From an uncultured Mycoplasmatota bacterium (GTDB lineage Bacteria > Bacillota_I > Bacilli_A > RF39 > UBA660), in assembly GCA_947305065.1 (NCBI GenBank), contig CAMZCT010000002.1:97085-161084 (forward strand): a stretch of DNA of 64,000 nucleotides. Direction: 5' to 3'. Shown here one piece after another: positions 17,613 to 27,818 of this stretch (position 1 is its first letter; the number at the start of each line of letters is the position of its first letter). The notes under the pieces are model-generated. The model worked only from the letters and a program-made list of their open reading frames with translations, searched no databases and was not told the DNA's origin. A program made the position numbers and the translations under genes.

Positions 17613-17671
17613 ATTACCACCCTATTATTATTTTATCATAATTTTTTTTATAATAATCTGTTATTTTACAG

Positions 17672-18976
17672 TTATTTAACTAGGATATAAGGATTTTCCT
17701 TAGTTCCTTCACCTTTTGCTACAGCACTACTACTTATATTTATTACTGGACGAATATGAATGTTTTCATTAATAATATTACTTGCTAATGAACCATTACC
17801 TGTTAAGGCAAACATTCTAACAACACTTTCGTTTTCTATAGAATGAGATCCAGTTGTCCAAGTATTATTAGTTATACTACTATTATATAAGTAAAATTTA
17901 GTATTTTCTCCATCTCTACTACCACCAGCAAAAATTATTTCTTCTGGAGATATTAAACCAACTTTACTTAGATAAGATGTAGAAAAACATCTATATGTAA
18001 TAGCATTTATATTCATTCTTTCATGAGTAGTAGGATATCTAACACCATTTCTAATGGTATCAAAACCACTATCACTACAGAATGAACTTGCTACTAATAA
18101 ATCTTCATACTCAGCAATGTTTTCTTTCATCCAATTATTAAGATTATTAATAATAGAACTTTTTTCTAATAGCACTAGATTACTTTTATTTTCATCTTCA
18201 TTGATATTAAATGGGACTTCATTTATATCATTTTCATCTAAAATAGCTCTAACTGTTCCGTCACCATTTATTCTTATAATACGATACATTTTATTGTTAA
18301 TTTTGACATAATTGTTTTTTACGTCTCCTCTAAAATAATATGTAATACCATAATCATCGTAGCTTTTGTTTAAGCCTTCATCTTCTAATGCCACTTCACC
18401 TATTGTTGTTTTAGGACTAATATTGAAAACATTATCATTTAATACTAAGTCAGCAAGAGTATTTTTGTTAATTGACTCATTTTCTACTGTTATTTTACCC
18501 TTAATACTTGTTCTGTTTTTTTTGTTTTCTAAAACTAAAGTATAACGAGCAGTAACATTAGGTTCAATTAATAAAACTGATTGAAGTAAATTCTCTCCAT
18601 TTACTAATTTTATATTGTTTACTTCCTCTTTCTTAGAATTTAATAGTTTTACTTTGATATTATTTTTTATAACTTCAGTATCTTTTAAGTAAATAGTATA
18701 ATAAATTCTACTAGAACTAGTATTAGTTACCGAAAAACTATATTCATATTTTTTATTAGTAGGATAATCTAAATCTATTTTATTACCATCTAAATAGTTA
18801 ATAGCTAAATCACCTATGTTAAAGACGATAGCGTCTACTTGCTTACCTTTTGGTTTATGACTATTCAAGCGACTATAAGTTAGCCCAGATAGCATAAAAA
18901 CTAAGAATACTAATGTAATGATAACAAGAACTAAGTTATAAGCATTAATTTTCTTCTTTTTCTTTTTATTTTGCAT
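17672..18976 (-). CDS. membrane-anchored extracellular protein, unknown family
   Basis: A 434-residue protein with a poly-Lys start (KKKKKK), one hydrophobic helix at about residues 16-33, and an extracellular body. Residues about 45-165 look like a TasA/camelysin-like beta sandwich (IVFNIGDLAINYLDG). The C-terminal half has the pattern YYFRGDVKNNYVKINN ... YRIIRINGDGTVRAI, ending in IHIRPVINI and ENPYILVK, a type common in secreted proteins of gut Bacillota whose role I do not know. No sortase motif is seen. Confidence 0.6.
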   Translation of the reverse strand: MQNKKKKKKINAYNLVLVIITLVFLVFMLSGLTYSRLNSHKPKGKQVDAIVFNIGDLAINYLDGNKIDLDYPTNKKYEYSFSVTNTSSSRIYYTIYLKDTEVIKNNIKVKLLNSKKEEVNNIKLVNGENLLQSVLLIEPNVTARYTLVLENKKNRTSIKGKITVENESINKNTLADLVLNDNVFNISPKTTIGEVALEDEGLNKSYDDYGITYYFRGDVKNNYVKINNKMYRIIRINGDGTVRAILDENDINEVPFNINEDENKSNLVLLEKSSIINNLNNWMKENIAEYEDLLVASSFCSDSGFDTIRNGVRYPTTHERMNINAITYRCFSTSYLSKVGLISPEEIIFAGGSRDGENTKFYLYNSSITNNTWTTGSHSIENESVVRMFALTGNGSLASNIINENIHIRPVINISSSAVAKGEGTKENPYILVK

Positions 18977-19042
18977 AAAAACCCCCTACGCATGCAGTTA
19001 TTATACACTTTTTTTACAAAATTACAAGTTTTAAGCTGGATT

Positions 19043-19070
19043 AAAAAAAGAGATATTAAGATATCTCTAT
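19043..19070 (-). terminator. rho-independent terminator
   Basis: AGAGATAT CTTA ATATCTCT stem followed by a T-run; includes the stop codon of the redox-like gene. Confidence 0.8.
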
Positions 19071-20201
19071 TATTGTATTGCTATTTGGATACGTATTTGC
19101 TGGATCGATCATGTTAAGATACTTCTCTGTATGATTACGAACATCATTAACTATTTTTACTTTACCAGCTAATACTTTGACATTACAACAATTATCTTTT
19201 CCTGTTCTATTTAAAGATTCTATTATTAAACGAGAATTTTCAATACTATCTAGTAATGTTTTATCGTTATAGCAAAAATGTTTATATTCTTTACCGTTGT
19301 ATTTTATTATCAATTGGTATTTTTTGGCGTTTTTGACATTACAACGTGGTAAATAATCCTCATAATGAATAAATTTTTTAGGCAGTTTAAAATTCTCTAT
19401 TTCTTTATTTAAGTATTTTAATAAACCTTCTTCACCATAGATAATTATGGATGTGTCCTTAGTTAAGTATTTAGAAATTATCTTTTCTGATGCAAAACCA
19501 GTTTCATATCCTTCTACTATTTCTTCACTAATAACTATTTCTAAATTAATTCTAGAAGATTTTTCTGCCATACTTTTTAGTTCTTCTAAGAAAATAATAT
19601 CAGAATATTTTTTTACACTATATATAATATTTAAAGTAACTTTTAATCCTGTACTAAGTATTCTTTTAGCAAAAGAATAGACAGCGTTAATACCATAATT
19701 AGAGCATATTGCTATTATATTATTACAATCTCTAATACTATTATAATAAGTATTTCCAAACAAACCTTTTATTGTTACTTCGCTACGTTCTTTAATGTTT
19801 CTTAAATAGACTGATACTAATCCAGATTCTTTCTTTAAAACACTTATTTTATATTCCGATTCTTCTTTATTACTACTTTCTATTACATAGTATGGTCTTG
19901 AATAGTAATTACCAGCAATATATACCGATAAAACTATATATTCCCCAGGGCGATGTACTGGTATATTGCGACTATTTTTTGGTGATAAAGTTAGAATTGT
20001 GTTTTCTTCTAACTCTTCTTTATTCTTAACATAGAATACTTCATTATTAAGGCTTAATTGTTTATTAAGTTTATCTAAAGAATCTTGGGAAGATACTAAA
20101 GAATTATCACCATCATCAATGTAATCTAAACGATGATTAAGTAAGTTTTTAAAATCTTTGTCATCTAATTTAAATAATTTAAGACTTTTTTCGTAGTTCA
20201 T
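19056..20201 (-). CDS. ferredoxin-NAD(P) reductase-like protein with eroded 2Fe-2S domain
   Basis: This 381-residue protein resembles flavodoxin/ferredoxin reductase modules. An FAD-type barrel contains HRPGEYIVL and YYSRPYYVIES, a nucleotide-binding-like part contains IIAICSNYGINAVYSFAKRI, and a ferredoxin-like C terminus follows (TLLDSIENS ... VKVLAGKV). Plant-type 2Fe-2S ferredoxins have C-x4-C-x2-C here; this one reads SLNRTGKDNCCN, so the first two ligands are lost. It lies 4 nt after the FAD-like gene, so the two form a pair. Confidence 0.6.
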   Translation of the reverse strand: MNYEKSLKLFKLDDKDFKNLLNHRLDYIDDGDNSLVSSQDSLDKLNKQLSLNNEVFYVKNKEELEENTILTLSPKNSRNIPVHRPGEYIVLSVYIAGNYYSRPYYVIESSNKEESEYKISVLKKESGLVSVYLRNIKERSEVTIKGLFGNTYYNSIRDCNNIIAICSNYGINAVYSFAKRILSTGLKVTLNIIYSVKKYSDIIFLEELKSMAEKSSRINLEIVISEEIVEGYETGFASEKIISKYLTKDTSIIIYGEEGLLKYLNKEIENFKLPKKFIHYEDYLPRCNVKNAKKYQLIIKYNGKEYKHFCYNDKTLLDSIENSRLIIESLNRTGKDNCCNVKVLAGKVKIVNDVRNHTEKYLNMIDPANTYPNSNTIIEIS

Positions 20202-20205
20202 ATTA

Positions 20206-21705
20206 TCACCTCTTTACTACCCTTTCGGCAATAAAACTACTAGTTAAGAGCATATTATTAAAGGTTCCACCCATAATGCCATACTGACTACAGAAATGTA
20301 AGCCTTTTATAAATTCTTCTTCTTCATAATTAATATATCTCATTATAGTATTATCAAGAGTTTTTAATTTATAGCCAAAATAACTTGCATCTTTATATTT
20401 ACGAAGATAATCAATTGGAGTAACTACTTGGATTTCTTCAATATAATCTCTTATTCTTATTCCTGTTTTTTCTTCAAAAGCAGTTATTAAGTTATTAGTT
20501 ATATCATCAACACAATCACTATAATTATCATAAGAAGTATAGTTTTCAAATATTTCATTATAAAAATAGGTCTCAAAAGTCATAAATGTTGTTCCCTTAG
20601 GAGAAATATTAGAATCGTAAAGGTTATTAACTGTTACAACGCTGTTATTGTTATTAATAGTGGACATTTTATTATATTCTACATCACTGTCTAAAGTATT
20701 ATAAATAAGATATTTTGAACAGTCTAAACCTAATTCTTTTGGAGTTCTATTTAATCCTAGATAAATAGTAAATGGAGAACCATCAGAAACTCTTTTATTG
20801 CATAGTTGAAGAGCTTCGCGAGGTACTTCGTCAATTTCTATTAAACCATTATAAACTTTAGAAGGATTTATATTGGTAATAAAATTAGAAGTATAGTAGA
20901 TTTCTTTATTTAAAAGTACTCCTGTTACTTCATGTTCTAAAGTAATTATTTTATTTATCTCAACATCGTTTATGTAATTACCACCCAATTTTAAATATTC
21001 TTGAAATATTTTATAGGCGAAGGTTTCAAAACCTTCACTTGGTATTTTGATATTATTGGATACTAAGTTATACATAAATGAAGCATATTCGATAAAGGAT
21101 AGTTCTGTTTCTGAAGTAGCAAAATAAATCCAACAAGAATTTATTATTTCTTGAGCAGAAATAGGCATATCTAAGTAATCTAATATTTCACTTACTGATC
21201 TATTGATTACTTTTACAAAGTTAGGGAATTTTTCTTTTACTTCCTTATTATCAATGTCATATTGAATAATATGCTTTATCGCTTGCTGACATTCTTCGGC
21301 TATATTGAAGAATTCTTGAACACTGGTTTTACTACCAGGAACATATTCTTCAACTTTTTCAATAAAATTATCTATGCCAACAGGTAATAAGTATTCTTTT
21401 TTTAAGCTATTATCTTTACTTATAGCAATTATGTGGTGAAGATTATTATCAGATAAATAAGTAGTTTCTATATTTAATTCTTTTAGGGTTTTATTAATTA
21501 AGTCCGCATTATCTTCATCATCAAAAGTAAAAGTATTATATATATTAGAAAAGGTGAAACGACGTTTTAGATATGTATCTGTAAAATTACCAACTCTTCT
21601 ATTTGGATTAGCTAGAAGAACTCGTTTTTCCTTTTTTAGGATAAATAAAGCTGTAATAAGACTGTTAATATCATTACCATATACTATAGCATCATAACTA
21701 TCCAT
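20206..21705 (-). CDS. FAD/NAD(P) oxidoreductase-like protein with degenerate dinucleotide motif
   Basis: A 499-residue protein with the overall plan of phytoene-desaturase-like FAD enzymes (COG1233). An N-terminal Rossmann strand (YDAIVYGNDINSLITALF) is followed by KRVLLANPNRRVGNF and an interior that resembles the substrate domain, ending in CSQYGIMGGTFNNMLLTS. The canonical GxGxxG has become GNDINS, so tight FAD binding is doubtful. Translated with the reductase-like gene downstream. Function unknown, and possibly non-catalytic. Confidence 0.55.
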   Translation of the reverse strand: MDSYDAIVYGNDINSLITALFILKKEKRVLLANPNRRVGNFTDTYLKRRFTFSNIYNTFTFDDEDNADLINKTLKELNIETTYLSDNNLHHIIAISKDNSLKKEYLLPVGIDNFIEKVEEYVPGSKTSVQEFFNIAEECQQAIKHIIQYDIDNKEVKEKFPNFVKVINRSVSEILDYLDMPISAQEIINSCWIYFATSETELSFIEYASFMYNLVSNNIKIPSEGFETFAYKIFQEYLKLGGNYINDVEINKIITLEHEVTGVLLNKEIYYTSNFITNINPSKVYNGLIEIDEVPREALQLCNKRVSDGSPFTIYLGLNRTPKELGLDCSKYLIYNTLDSDVEYNKMSTINNNNSVVTVNNLYDSNISPKGTTFMTFETYFYNEIFENYTSYDNYSDCVDDITNNLITAFEEKTGIRIRDYIEEIQVVTPIDYLRKYKDASYFGYKLKTLDNTIMRYINYEEEEFIKGLHFCSQYGIMGGTFNNMLLTSSFIAERVVKR

Positions 21706-21763
21706 AATATCCCTCTATTCTATCAAGATTATAACATATTTTTTTAGACATTTATATACGTTA

Positions 21764-21797
21764 AAAAATAATCTAATTATTAATTAGATTATTTTAT
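21764..21797 (-). terminator. rho-independent terminator of the ABC operon
   Basis: AAAATAATCTAAT / ATTAGATTATTTT perfect stem around TAATA, followed by a T-run, overlapping the end of the permease gene. Confidence 0.8.
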
Positions 21798-23339
21798 ATT
21801 TGTATTAAGAATTCTTTTATAATTTATTAATAAGTAAAATAAGGATAATAAGATAAAAAAGACATTAATTGCCGAGAAGGCTAATAAAATAAAGTTGTAA
21901 TCATCAGCAGGATTTATTAGGAAGATAATACCTATAACTAATAAACTTGCCAATAATGGAACATATGTTATTAAACGATTCTTAATGATATTATTAGAAT
22001 CTTTCTCTTTAAAAGCAATAAATCTAAAATCTAGTATTAGCCCTAATAAACTTATAAATATTGTTAGTAATAATGGATTTATTATCAAGAATAAATATGT
22101 AAATTTACTAACTTTATAGAATAATAATGTTATTAGGAAATTAACTATTATTATTGGTAAACTAGTTATAATATTAACTAGGAATTTAGCTAGTAATATT
22201 TTAGAAAACTTAATAGGTAAACTCTTAAAGTAAACAATATTACTCTTTTCTAGTGATAAAGAGTTAATAGTTGTACAAGAAGAGGCAGCAGCAAATGATA
22301 AGAAAAACATTAAATATATACCAAAATCATGCAATTTACTATTTTCTATTGGATCTGTAATTAAAGTAATTATTAAATACGATACCATTAAACTGATAGA
22401 AAAATATATACTACTATGAAAATAGGTTTTGTTATTAAATAATGTTAATAATTCTTTGTGAATGATACTTCCAACTTTATTCTTTTTCTTAGCCACTTTT
22501 ACTTCTTTATTTTTACTAAGTTTAACACCTCTTACTCTGGATAAAAGATAGGTATAATTAACAGATAGATGTTTAATAAAGAAACTAAAGATAATAACAG
22601 GCAAAAAGATTAGTAATAAGGTTGTTATAATATTGTTCTTTAATATAGATGTTTTAAATAAATATATAAAAGGATTTATAAATGTCAATCTTGTTACTAC
22701 ACTATTAATATTTGTAGTATCTACTTTATTAAATAAGAAGTAGATAGCAGATATTATTAATAATATTATTAATATTCTGGCAATATTATATTTTTTCTTT
22801 TTTATTCCTTGATTGCAATAGGAATCTACAAAAGCATATATAGTACCTAGCATCATGGGAATAAGAGGTATTGTAAGCCCTGTTAATAAATATATTAAAC
22901 TACTCGTTTCAGATATACTTACACTACTTTTTAAAGCATAATAAGGAGGAAACATTATAATTATTATATATATTAAATTCTTTATGTATGTCGTAAATAA
23001 TTTACTAATTATTATTTCTGTCGATGATAAAGGTAAAGAAAATAAGAAATCATCTTCAACTTTATAAATAAGTACAGACTTAATATTAGCAATATTACTT
23101 ACTAAAACTATTAGACATGCTACTATAAAAGCAAGTACTAGGACAGTTTGTTTTAGTGGAAGAAGGAAATTAACTGTGATCCAATAAACTAAGTAACTGA
23201 TAATTAGTCCAATTATGGCAAAAAATACCAGTTTTGTCTCAGCTGAATCGTGTAATTTGTTTTCTCTAGCAATTCTTATTTTGTCACTATTGGTTGTAGA
23301 GGTAATATTTAACATCATTAATCCAAATAAATGTATCAT
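21789..23339 (-). CDS. ABC transporter permease (exporter type)
   Basis: A 516-residue integral membrane protein with about 12 hydrophobic segments and few conserved motifs, typical of ABC-2-type exporter permeases. It overlaps the ATPase gene by 4 nt, so the two form one transporter. The substrate is unknown. It is the last gene of the five-gene operon that begins with the DUF1294 gene at 26.1 kb. Confidence 0.8.
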   Translation of the reverse strand: MIHLFGLMMLNITSTTNSDKIRIARENKLHDSAETKLVFFAIIGLIISYLVYWITVNFLLPLKQTVLVLAFIVACLIVLVSNIANIKSVLIYKVEDDFLFSLPLSSTEIIISKLFTTYIKNLIYIIIIMFPPYYALKSSVSISETSSLIYLLTGLTIPLIPMMLGTIYAFVDSYCNQGIKKKKYNIARILIILLIISAIYFLFNKVDTTNINSVVTRLTFINPFIYLFKTSILKNNIITTLLLIFLPVIIFSFFIKHLSVNYTYLLSRVRGVKLSKNKEVKVAKKKNKVGSIIHKELLTLFNNKTYFHSSIYFSISLMVSYLIITLITDPIENSKLHDFGIYLMFFLSFAAASSCTTINSLSLEKSNIVYFKSLPIKFSKILLAKFLVNIITSLPIIIVNFLITLLFYKVSKFTYLFLIINPLLLTIFISLLGLILDFRFIAFKEKDSNNIIKNRLITYVPLLASLLVIGIIFLINPADDYNFILLAFSAINVFFILLSLFYLLINYKRILNTNIK

Positions 23340-24040
23340 ACTAACTCCATAAATGTCTCTTCTAGTGTTTTATCAGATATTACTTCTTCCATACTACCAG
23401 TTTTAACTATTTTACCTTTTATTATTATTGCGACTTTATTACATAATTTTTCTGCCACTTCTAAGACGTGAGTGGAAAAGAAAATTATTTTACCCTCATC
23501 GGCTTTCTTTTTAAGTTCTTCTTTTAATACGAAGGCTGCTTCAGGATCTAAAGAAGCAAATGGTTCATCAAGAATATACACTTTAGGATTATGAATGAAT
23601 GAAGCAATCAAAACAAGTTTTTGTCTCATGCCGTGTGAATAACTAGATATTAAATCATTTAATTCTTCTACTAGCATAAATCTTTCTGAATAATATTTAA
23701 TAGCATTGTTTCGTTCTTCATAAGGTAAATCATACATATCAGAAATAAAGTTTAAATATTCAATACCTGTAATATTATCATAAACAGCTGGTTCATCAGG
23801 TATGTATGCTAAATATCCTTTATATTTTAAAGGATTCTTTTTAATACTAGTACCATCGATTAAAATATCTCCCATAGTAATATGATTTATCCCTACTATA
23901 GATTTTATAGTTGTTGACTTACCAGCACCATTACTGCCTACAAAACCAAATATATCTCCCTCTTTTACTTCGAATGAGATATTATCCACAGCTTTTTTAC
24001 CTTTAATATACTCTAAGGTATAGTCTTTGATTTCTAACAT
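23336..24040 (-). CDS. ABC transporter ATP-binding protein
   Basis: A 234-residue ATPase with Walker A GSNGAGKSTT, signature SYSHGMRQK, Walker B VYILDEPFASLDP and the switch histidine FFSTHVLE. The subfamily is the drug/bacitracin/lantibiotic exporter type (CcmA/EcsA-like). It is paired with the downstream permease by a 4-nt overlap and likely works at the cytoplasmic membrane. Confidence 0.93.
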   Translation of the reverse strand: MLEIKDYTLEYIKGKKAVDNISFEVKEGDIFGFVGSNGAGKSTTIKSIVGINHITMGDILIDGTSIKKNPLKYKGYLAYIPDEPAVYDNITGIEYLNFISDMYDLPYEERNNAIKYYSERFMLVEELNDLISSYSHGMRQKLVLIASFIHNPKVYILDEPFASLDPEAAFVLKEELKKKADEGKIIFFSTHVLEVAEKLCNKVAIIIKGKIVKTGSMEEVISDKTLEETFMELV

Positions 24041-24052
24041 AATAACCTCCAG

Positions 24053-25057
24053 TTATTTAAAGTCATCCAATAATTTAGATAAACTTAGATTATCGTCATC
24101 TTCTATTACTTCGAAAGCAAGTTTCCCCTTTTCTTTTATTGGTATTTTATATATACATCCATCACGTGAAACTACTTTTATTCTTTCATCTTCTACACCA
24201 AAGGCATAGTAGAATTCCCCTTTTCTTACGTCCTCTAACAAGTTTTTACCATCACTTTTACGTTTTACTTTATAGAACTTTCTAATTTTATTATCTTTAA
24301 TACATTGTAAGGTTGCATAAATGTGTTCATCTAGATATGGTTTATTACAAGTACACCACATGTTATAAAAATCGTTTGCTACTTTGTCGATAATTACGCA
24401 AATTATTTTTTCATCCTCAACGATTGCTAAGTAACGATTCCCAATTTTTTCTAAAAAAGTGACACGATCTTCTATACGTCTTCCTTTAATAATTATTTTT
24501 TTATCAAACAAGTCATCAATGTTATCTTTAGCAAAATTCAGTTTTATCGGTCTAGATGAGTTATAGTAATTAACGTTGTTATCGAAGATGGCAAACATTT
24601 CTGATAAATAGTTTTCCATTGCTCTTGGAAGATATGAAAAAACTAATGCTAAAGGGTCGATTAATTGGGCCCATTTAAGGGGAAGGAACCTATCATAAAC
24701 ATATTCTTTAGGATTATCTTTAGATATGTTAATAGTAAATGTTACTCGATCTCCCAGAATTTTTTCATCTATAAAAGCTCCTGGTTTTATATTGATTTTA
24801 TGTAAAAGTTCTACTAAACGATTGGCAAAAAAAGATTGAACTAATTGCATATTTGTGTAGAGTTCTAAATGTTTAATATCAACAAATTCTAAGTCATACC
24901 AAATTATTTTATAAGCTTTTATTCTCTCTACATAATCAAATCTAATATACATATCTTTGTTGTTATATGATTCTAACATGATGGTTAAATAGTTAATGTG
25001 ACTTTTTTTCTTTAAAAAGGTGGAGATTTTTTTGATTTTTTGTTCTTTTGTTAACAT
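24053..25057 (-). CDS. hypothetical protein in ABC operon
   Basis: A 334-residue soluble protein with no signal peptide or membrane segment. It has a CTCNKPYLDEH segment (Cys-x-Cys) and a lysine-rich C-terminal half (KVKRKSDGKNLLEDVRKGEF). No family is recognised. The gap of 12 nt to the ATPase gene and 13 nt to the CmpB-like gene place it firmly in the operon. Confidence 0.6.
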   Translation of the reverse strand: MLTKEQKIKKISTFLKKKSHINYLTIMLESYNNKDMYIRFDYVERIKAYKIIWYDLEFVDIKHLELYTNMQLVQSFFANRLVELLHKINIKPGAFIDEKILGDRVTFTINISKDNPKEYVYDRFLPLKWAQLIDPLALVFSYLPRAMENYLSEMFAIFDNNVNYYNSSRPIKLNFAKDNIDDLFDKKIIIKGRRIEDRVTFLEKIGNRYLAIVEDEKIICVIIDKVANDFYNMWCTCNKPYLDEHIYATLQCIKDNKIRKFYKVKRKSDGKNLLEDVRKGEFYYAFGVEDERIKVVSRDGCIYKIPIKEKGKLAFEVIEDDDNLSLSKLLDDFK

Positions 25058-25070
25058 GATATTCCCCCTA

Positions 25071-25865
25071 TTACTGTTTATTTATCTCTTCTTCTACTTT
25101 TTTTAGTCTGTCTTCTAGTTTGTTCTTTTTGTCTAATAGTTTAACCTTTTTCTTTTCATTTACAAACCTTTTATGAGTTTTTTCGCTATCGTTTTTAACT
25201 CTCGCTTTTAAACTATTAAGCAAGTTATCTGATGCTTCAAAGTTAAAGGAAATAACAAGTCTTCTGTATAGACCACCCATTGCGATAAGTTTTTCTTTAA
25301 CTCTTCTAGTGATTTCTTCTGTACTGTCTTTGTGAATAGATTTAGCAATTTTCTTAAAGCTAGTTATTATCTTTAATGATATACTTACATCTGTAATAAA
25401 TATTACTGCTAAAACAATGGCTAATATAATAATTATCTTAGTAGGTATTGCCATTAATACAGGCTTTAAAAGAGGATGTGATACGTACATAACAACTAAG
25501 GCACCTACGCCAAATCCCATCATGTTTTCAAGACATACACGGCCGTTTATATTGAACTTTTTATCAGAATAGTCCCACCATCTTGCTTTGAATAGTTTTT
25601 CCATTACCCAAGAGGTTAAATATTCTAGTACGGAACAGATTGTTATAGCTAATATAAACAGTACTAATGGTTCGTTCATGTATTTTTCCAATAATGTAAT
25701 AAATAGGACACAACCCAAACCATAAATTGGGCAATAAGGACCAATTAAGAAACCTCTATTCATTAATTTCTTTGTACAATAGTAAACATATAAACTCTCT
25801 ATTATCCAGCCAATGAATGAATAAAATATGAAAATTATGAACAACATACTAAGAGATTTGTTCAT
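25071..25865 (-). CDS. putative ABC-type membrane protein, CmpB-like (PF06541 type)
   Basis: A 264-residue membrane protein with about five helices. The family pattern is YSFIGWIIESLYVYY, then RGFLIGPYCPIYGLGCV, and an EYLTSWVMEKLF segment with ARWWDYS. This matches the ABC_trans_CmpB family, whose function is unproven. The C-terminal ~90 residues are a basic coiled coil. It overlaps the DUF1294 gene by 4 nt. Confidence 0.85.
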   Translation of the reverse strand: MNKSLSMLFIIFIFYSFIGWIIESLYVYYCTKKLMNRGFLIGPYCPIYGLGCVLFITLLEKYMNEPLVLFILAITICSVLEYLTSWVMEKLFKARWWDYSDKKFNINGRVCLENMMGFGVGALVVMYVSHPLLKPVLMAIPTKIIIILAIVLAVIFITDVSISLKIITSFKKIAKSIHKDSTEEITRRVKEKLIAMGGLYRRLVISFNFEASDNLLNSLKARVKNDSEKTHKRFVNEKKKVKLLDKKNKLEDRLKKVEEEINKQ

Positions 25866-26128
25866 GTGATCACTCCTTTTTTAAGCAATACGTATATCCA
25901 TAATAAAAAACTTAATATAACGTATATATAAAATTTTATCTTTTTTGTTTTATGATGAAATATAAACATTCCTATTAAGGATCCTAATGGTGCCCCTAAT
26001 AATATTAGGGCTATTAATGAGAATTCACTTATTCTATTCATTTTATGAATTGCTAACCATTTATCTACTCCAAATAGAAGTAGAGAAAAAACATTAATAA
26101 GAACCAAATATATAATAAATTTATTCAT
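25862..26128 (-). CDS. DUF1294 family membrane protein
   Basis: An 88-residue protein with three hydrophobic segments and the family signature DKWLAIHKMNRISE followed by LILLGAPLGSLIGMFIFHHKT. Function unknown in the family. It is the first gene of the operon that leads to the ABC exporter. Confidence 0.9.
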   Translation of the reverse strand: MNKFIIYLVLINVFSLLLFGVDKWLAIHKMNRISEFSLIALILLGAPLGSLIGMFIFHHKTKKIKFYIYVILSFLLWIYVLLKKGVIT

Positions 26129-26159
26129 ACAACATCATTATTATTATACTCTTAAAATA

Positions 26160-26196
26160 TAATAAAAGAAAGACTATCATTATTTTTTAATAGTCC
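26160..26196 (-). terminator. rho-independent terminator
   Basis: GACTAT / ATAGTC stem with an A/T loop and trailing TTTCTTTTATT after the surface protein gene. Confidence 0.55.
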
Positions 26197-27442
26197 TTCT
26201 CTTTGCACTTCTCTTCTGAGTTTTAAAATATAAAACTAACATAGATATTAAAGATACAATAGTTATCATAACTAATAAACTTACTTTTAGTATTGTAGCT
26301 TTGTAATCTTTTTTCTTTATTATTATTTCTTTTTTAGGAATTTCTTTAACTACTTCCTTAACTTCTTTTTTCTTACCTACTACTCCATATTGGCTCAAGT
26401 GTGGTGTTTTGAAAACAATGTATTCACCTTCAATTACGCCGTTTATATATTCACTTACTTCACCATTATCAGTAATATAGACAATTTGATAACTTTCATA
26501 TTCATCTGTATTAATACTGTCTAGTTTTATTTTAATAGTATAATCATTGTTTTTTAATTTAACCGTCTTTTTACCCTTTTTTATAGTAATATCATATAAA
26601 TTAAGAATGTCCCCTTCTTTTATTTGTTCATTATATTTTTCTTTTTTTGAACTTAAATCACTTACTTTTAATTTATATTTTTTTTCTAATTTCTTAGAAC
26701 TTATTAGTGTTACCTTTTCTGTCTCCAATGTTGTTGAATTGTTTTCTGCTTTTGGAACTTCTGGTTTAGGTTCCTCTTTAGGAACTTCTTTTGGTCTTAA
26801 AACACCATAACCATCTTCGACAGTTGCATTTAACTCTGTGGTTATGTAAGTTCCAATCCAAGATGGAGTAATACTTATTGGTAACATATTAACGAAATCT
26901 GGAGCAGGTACTAATGTATAATCCTCTTCGTTAAATTCCTCTGGAATTGTATTTACTGTTTTTAGTACACTATAATTATTGGCAAAAGATGTTAAAGTTC
27001 CTTCGTATACTTTCTTGTCTTGATTTACAATTATTTTTGAGTCATAGACATATCTATATACTTTCTCACCATTTTCAGTCTTTTTTACATAAGAATCTTC
27101 TCTAAATTTGATATTTCCATCACCAGTTATAGTAATATTACTATCAAGGCTCAAAAGATTAATGGTATTATCACCAGTAATATCAATTGTAAGAGAATTA
27201 CCATAATTAGATACATAGTAAATATTAGCATTATGTAAATGAATGATATTATCTTCAGCATTGTAATAGATATTATCTTCAATTGTACCATAGCTACTAT
27301 TCTTACAAATATAAGTTTCTTCATCTAAACTAGACTGTAGTTTTAGGGATGCTAAAACATCACAGTCATTAATAGTTAAAGCATTTACTTTAAATACTAA
27401 TAGACTGATTGCTAGCAAAAATGCTATTCTTTTTCTATTCAT
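26180..27442 (-). CDS. secreted, C-terminally membrane-anchored surface protein
   Basis: About 420 residues. The start is the ATG at 27442 (MNRKRIAFLLAISLLVFKVNA, a signal peptide), behind AAGGTAGA; the longer frame to 27508 lacks a ribosome-binding site. The N-terminal half has repetitive strands (NIIHLHNANIYYV, LTIDITGDNTINLL, ITITGDGNIKF) like a right-handed beta helix. The middle has a Pro/Glu linker and a beta domain. A hydrophobic helix (about 390-412) and a basic tail RSAKRRTIKK anchor it. No NPxTG motif is present. Confidence 0.65.
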   Translation of the reverse strand: MNRKRIAFLLAISLLVFKVNALTINDCDVLASLKLQSSLDEETYICKNSSYGTIEDNIYYNAEDNIIHLHNANIYYVSNYGNSLTIDITGDNTINLLSLDSNITITGDGNIKFREDSYVKKTENGEKVYRYVYDSKIIVNQDKKVYEGTLTSFANNYSVLKTVNTIPEEFNEEDYTLVPAPDFVNMLPISITPSWIGTYITTELNATVEDGYGVLRPKEVPKEEPKPEVPKAENNSTTLETEKVTLISSKKLEKKYKLKVSDLSSKKEKYNEQIKEGDILNLYDITIKKGKKTVKLKNNDYTIKIKLDSINTDEYESYQIVYITDNGEVSEYINGVIEGEYIVFKTPHLSQYGVVGKKKEVKEVVKEIPKKEIIIKKKDYKATILKVSLLVMITIVSLISMLVLYFKTQKRSAKRRTIKK

Positions 27443-27548
27443 AAAAATTCTACCTTCTACTCTCTTTTTTAAAGGGGAGTGTCTTAATATTACCACCAAA
27501 GAGGGCAAAAAAAAAGAAATCTATTGCTGATATAACTTATCTATATAA

Positions 27549-27818
27549 CTATAAATTATTGCTATAAGCCATATCTAATAGCTCTTCATCTTCCATTATT
27601 TCCGTATAAAAATGTTGAACTTTGGACTTATATTTAGCTATTTCCAAGAGATTTTCTTCGTTTGTTTCAAAACTATCAAGTAAAGATCTTATTTTTTCAA
27701 TTTTATTACCAAATTCCTCTACTTCAGTAATTTTTACAACCCCTGTTAAATACTTATTCAATATTTCAAAATGAGCTTTTTCTAATAGAAAAAAGTAGTT
27801 TCTTATATCATCAATCAT
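27549..27818 (-). CDS. hypothetical protein, 89 aa
   Basis: A small acidic helical protein of 89 residues with no recognised family. It overlaps the preceding membrane-protein gene by 4 nt (ATGA) and so is the last gene of the yidD operon. Confidence 0.6.
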   Translation of the reverse strand: MIDDIRNYFFLLEKAHFEILNKYLTGVVKITEVEEFGNKIEKIRSLLDSFETNEENLLEIAKYKSKVQHFYTEIMEDEELLDMAYSNNL

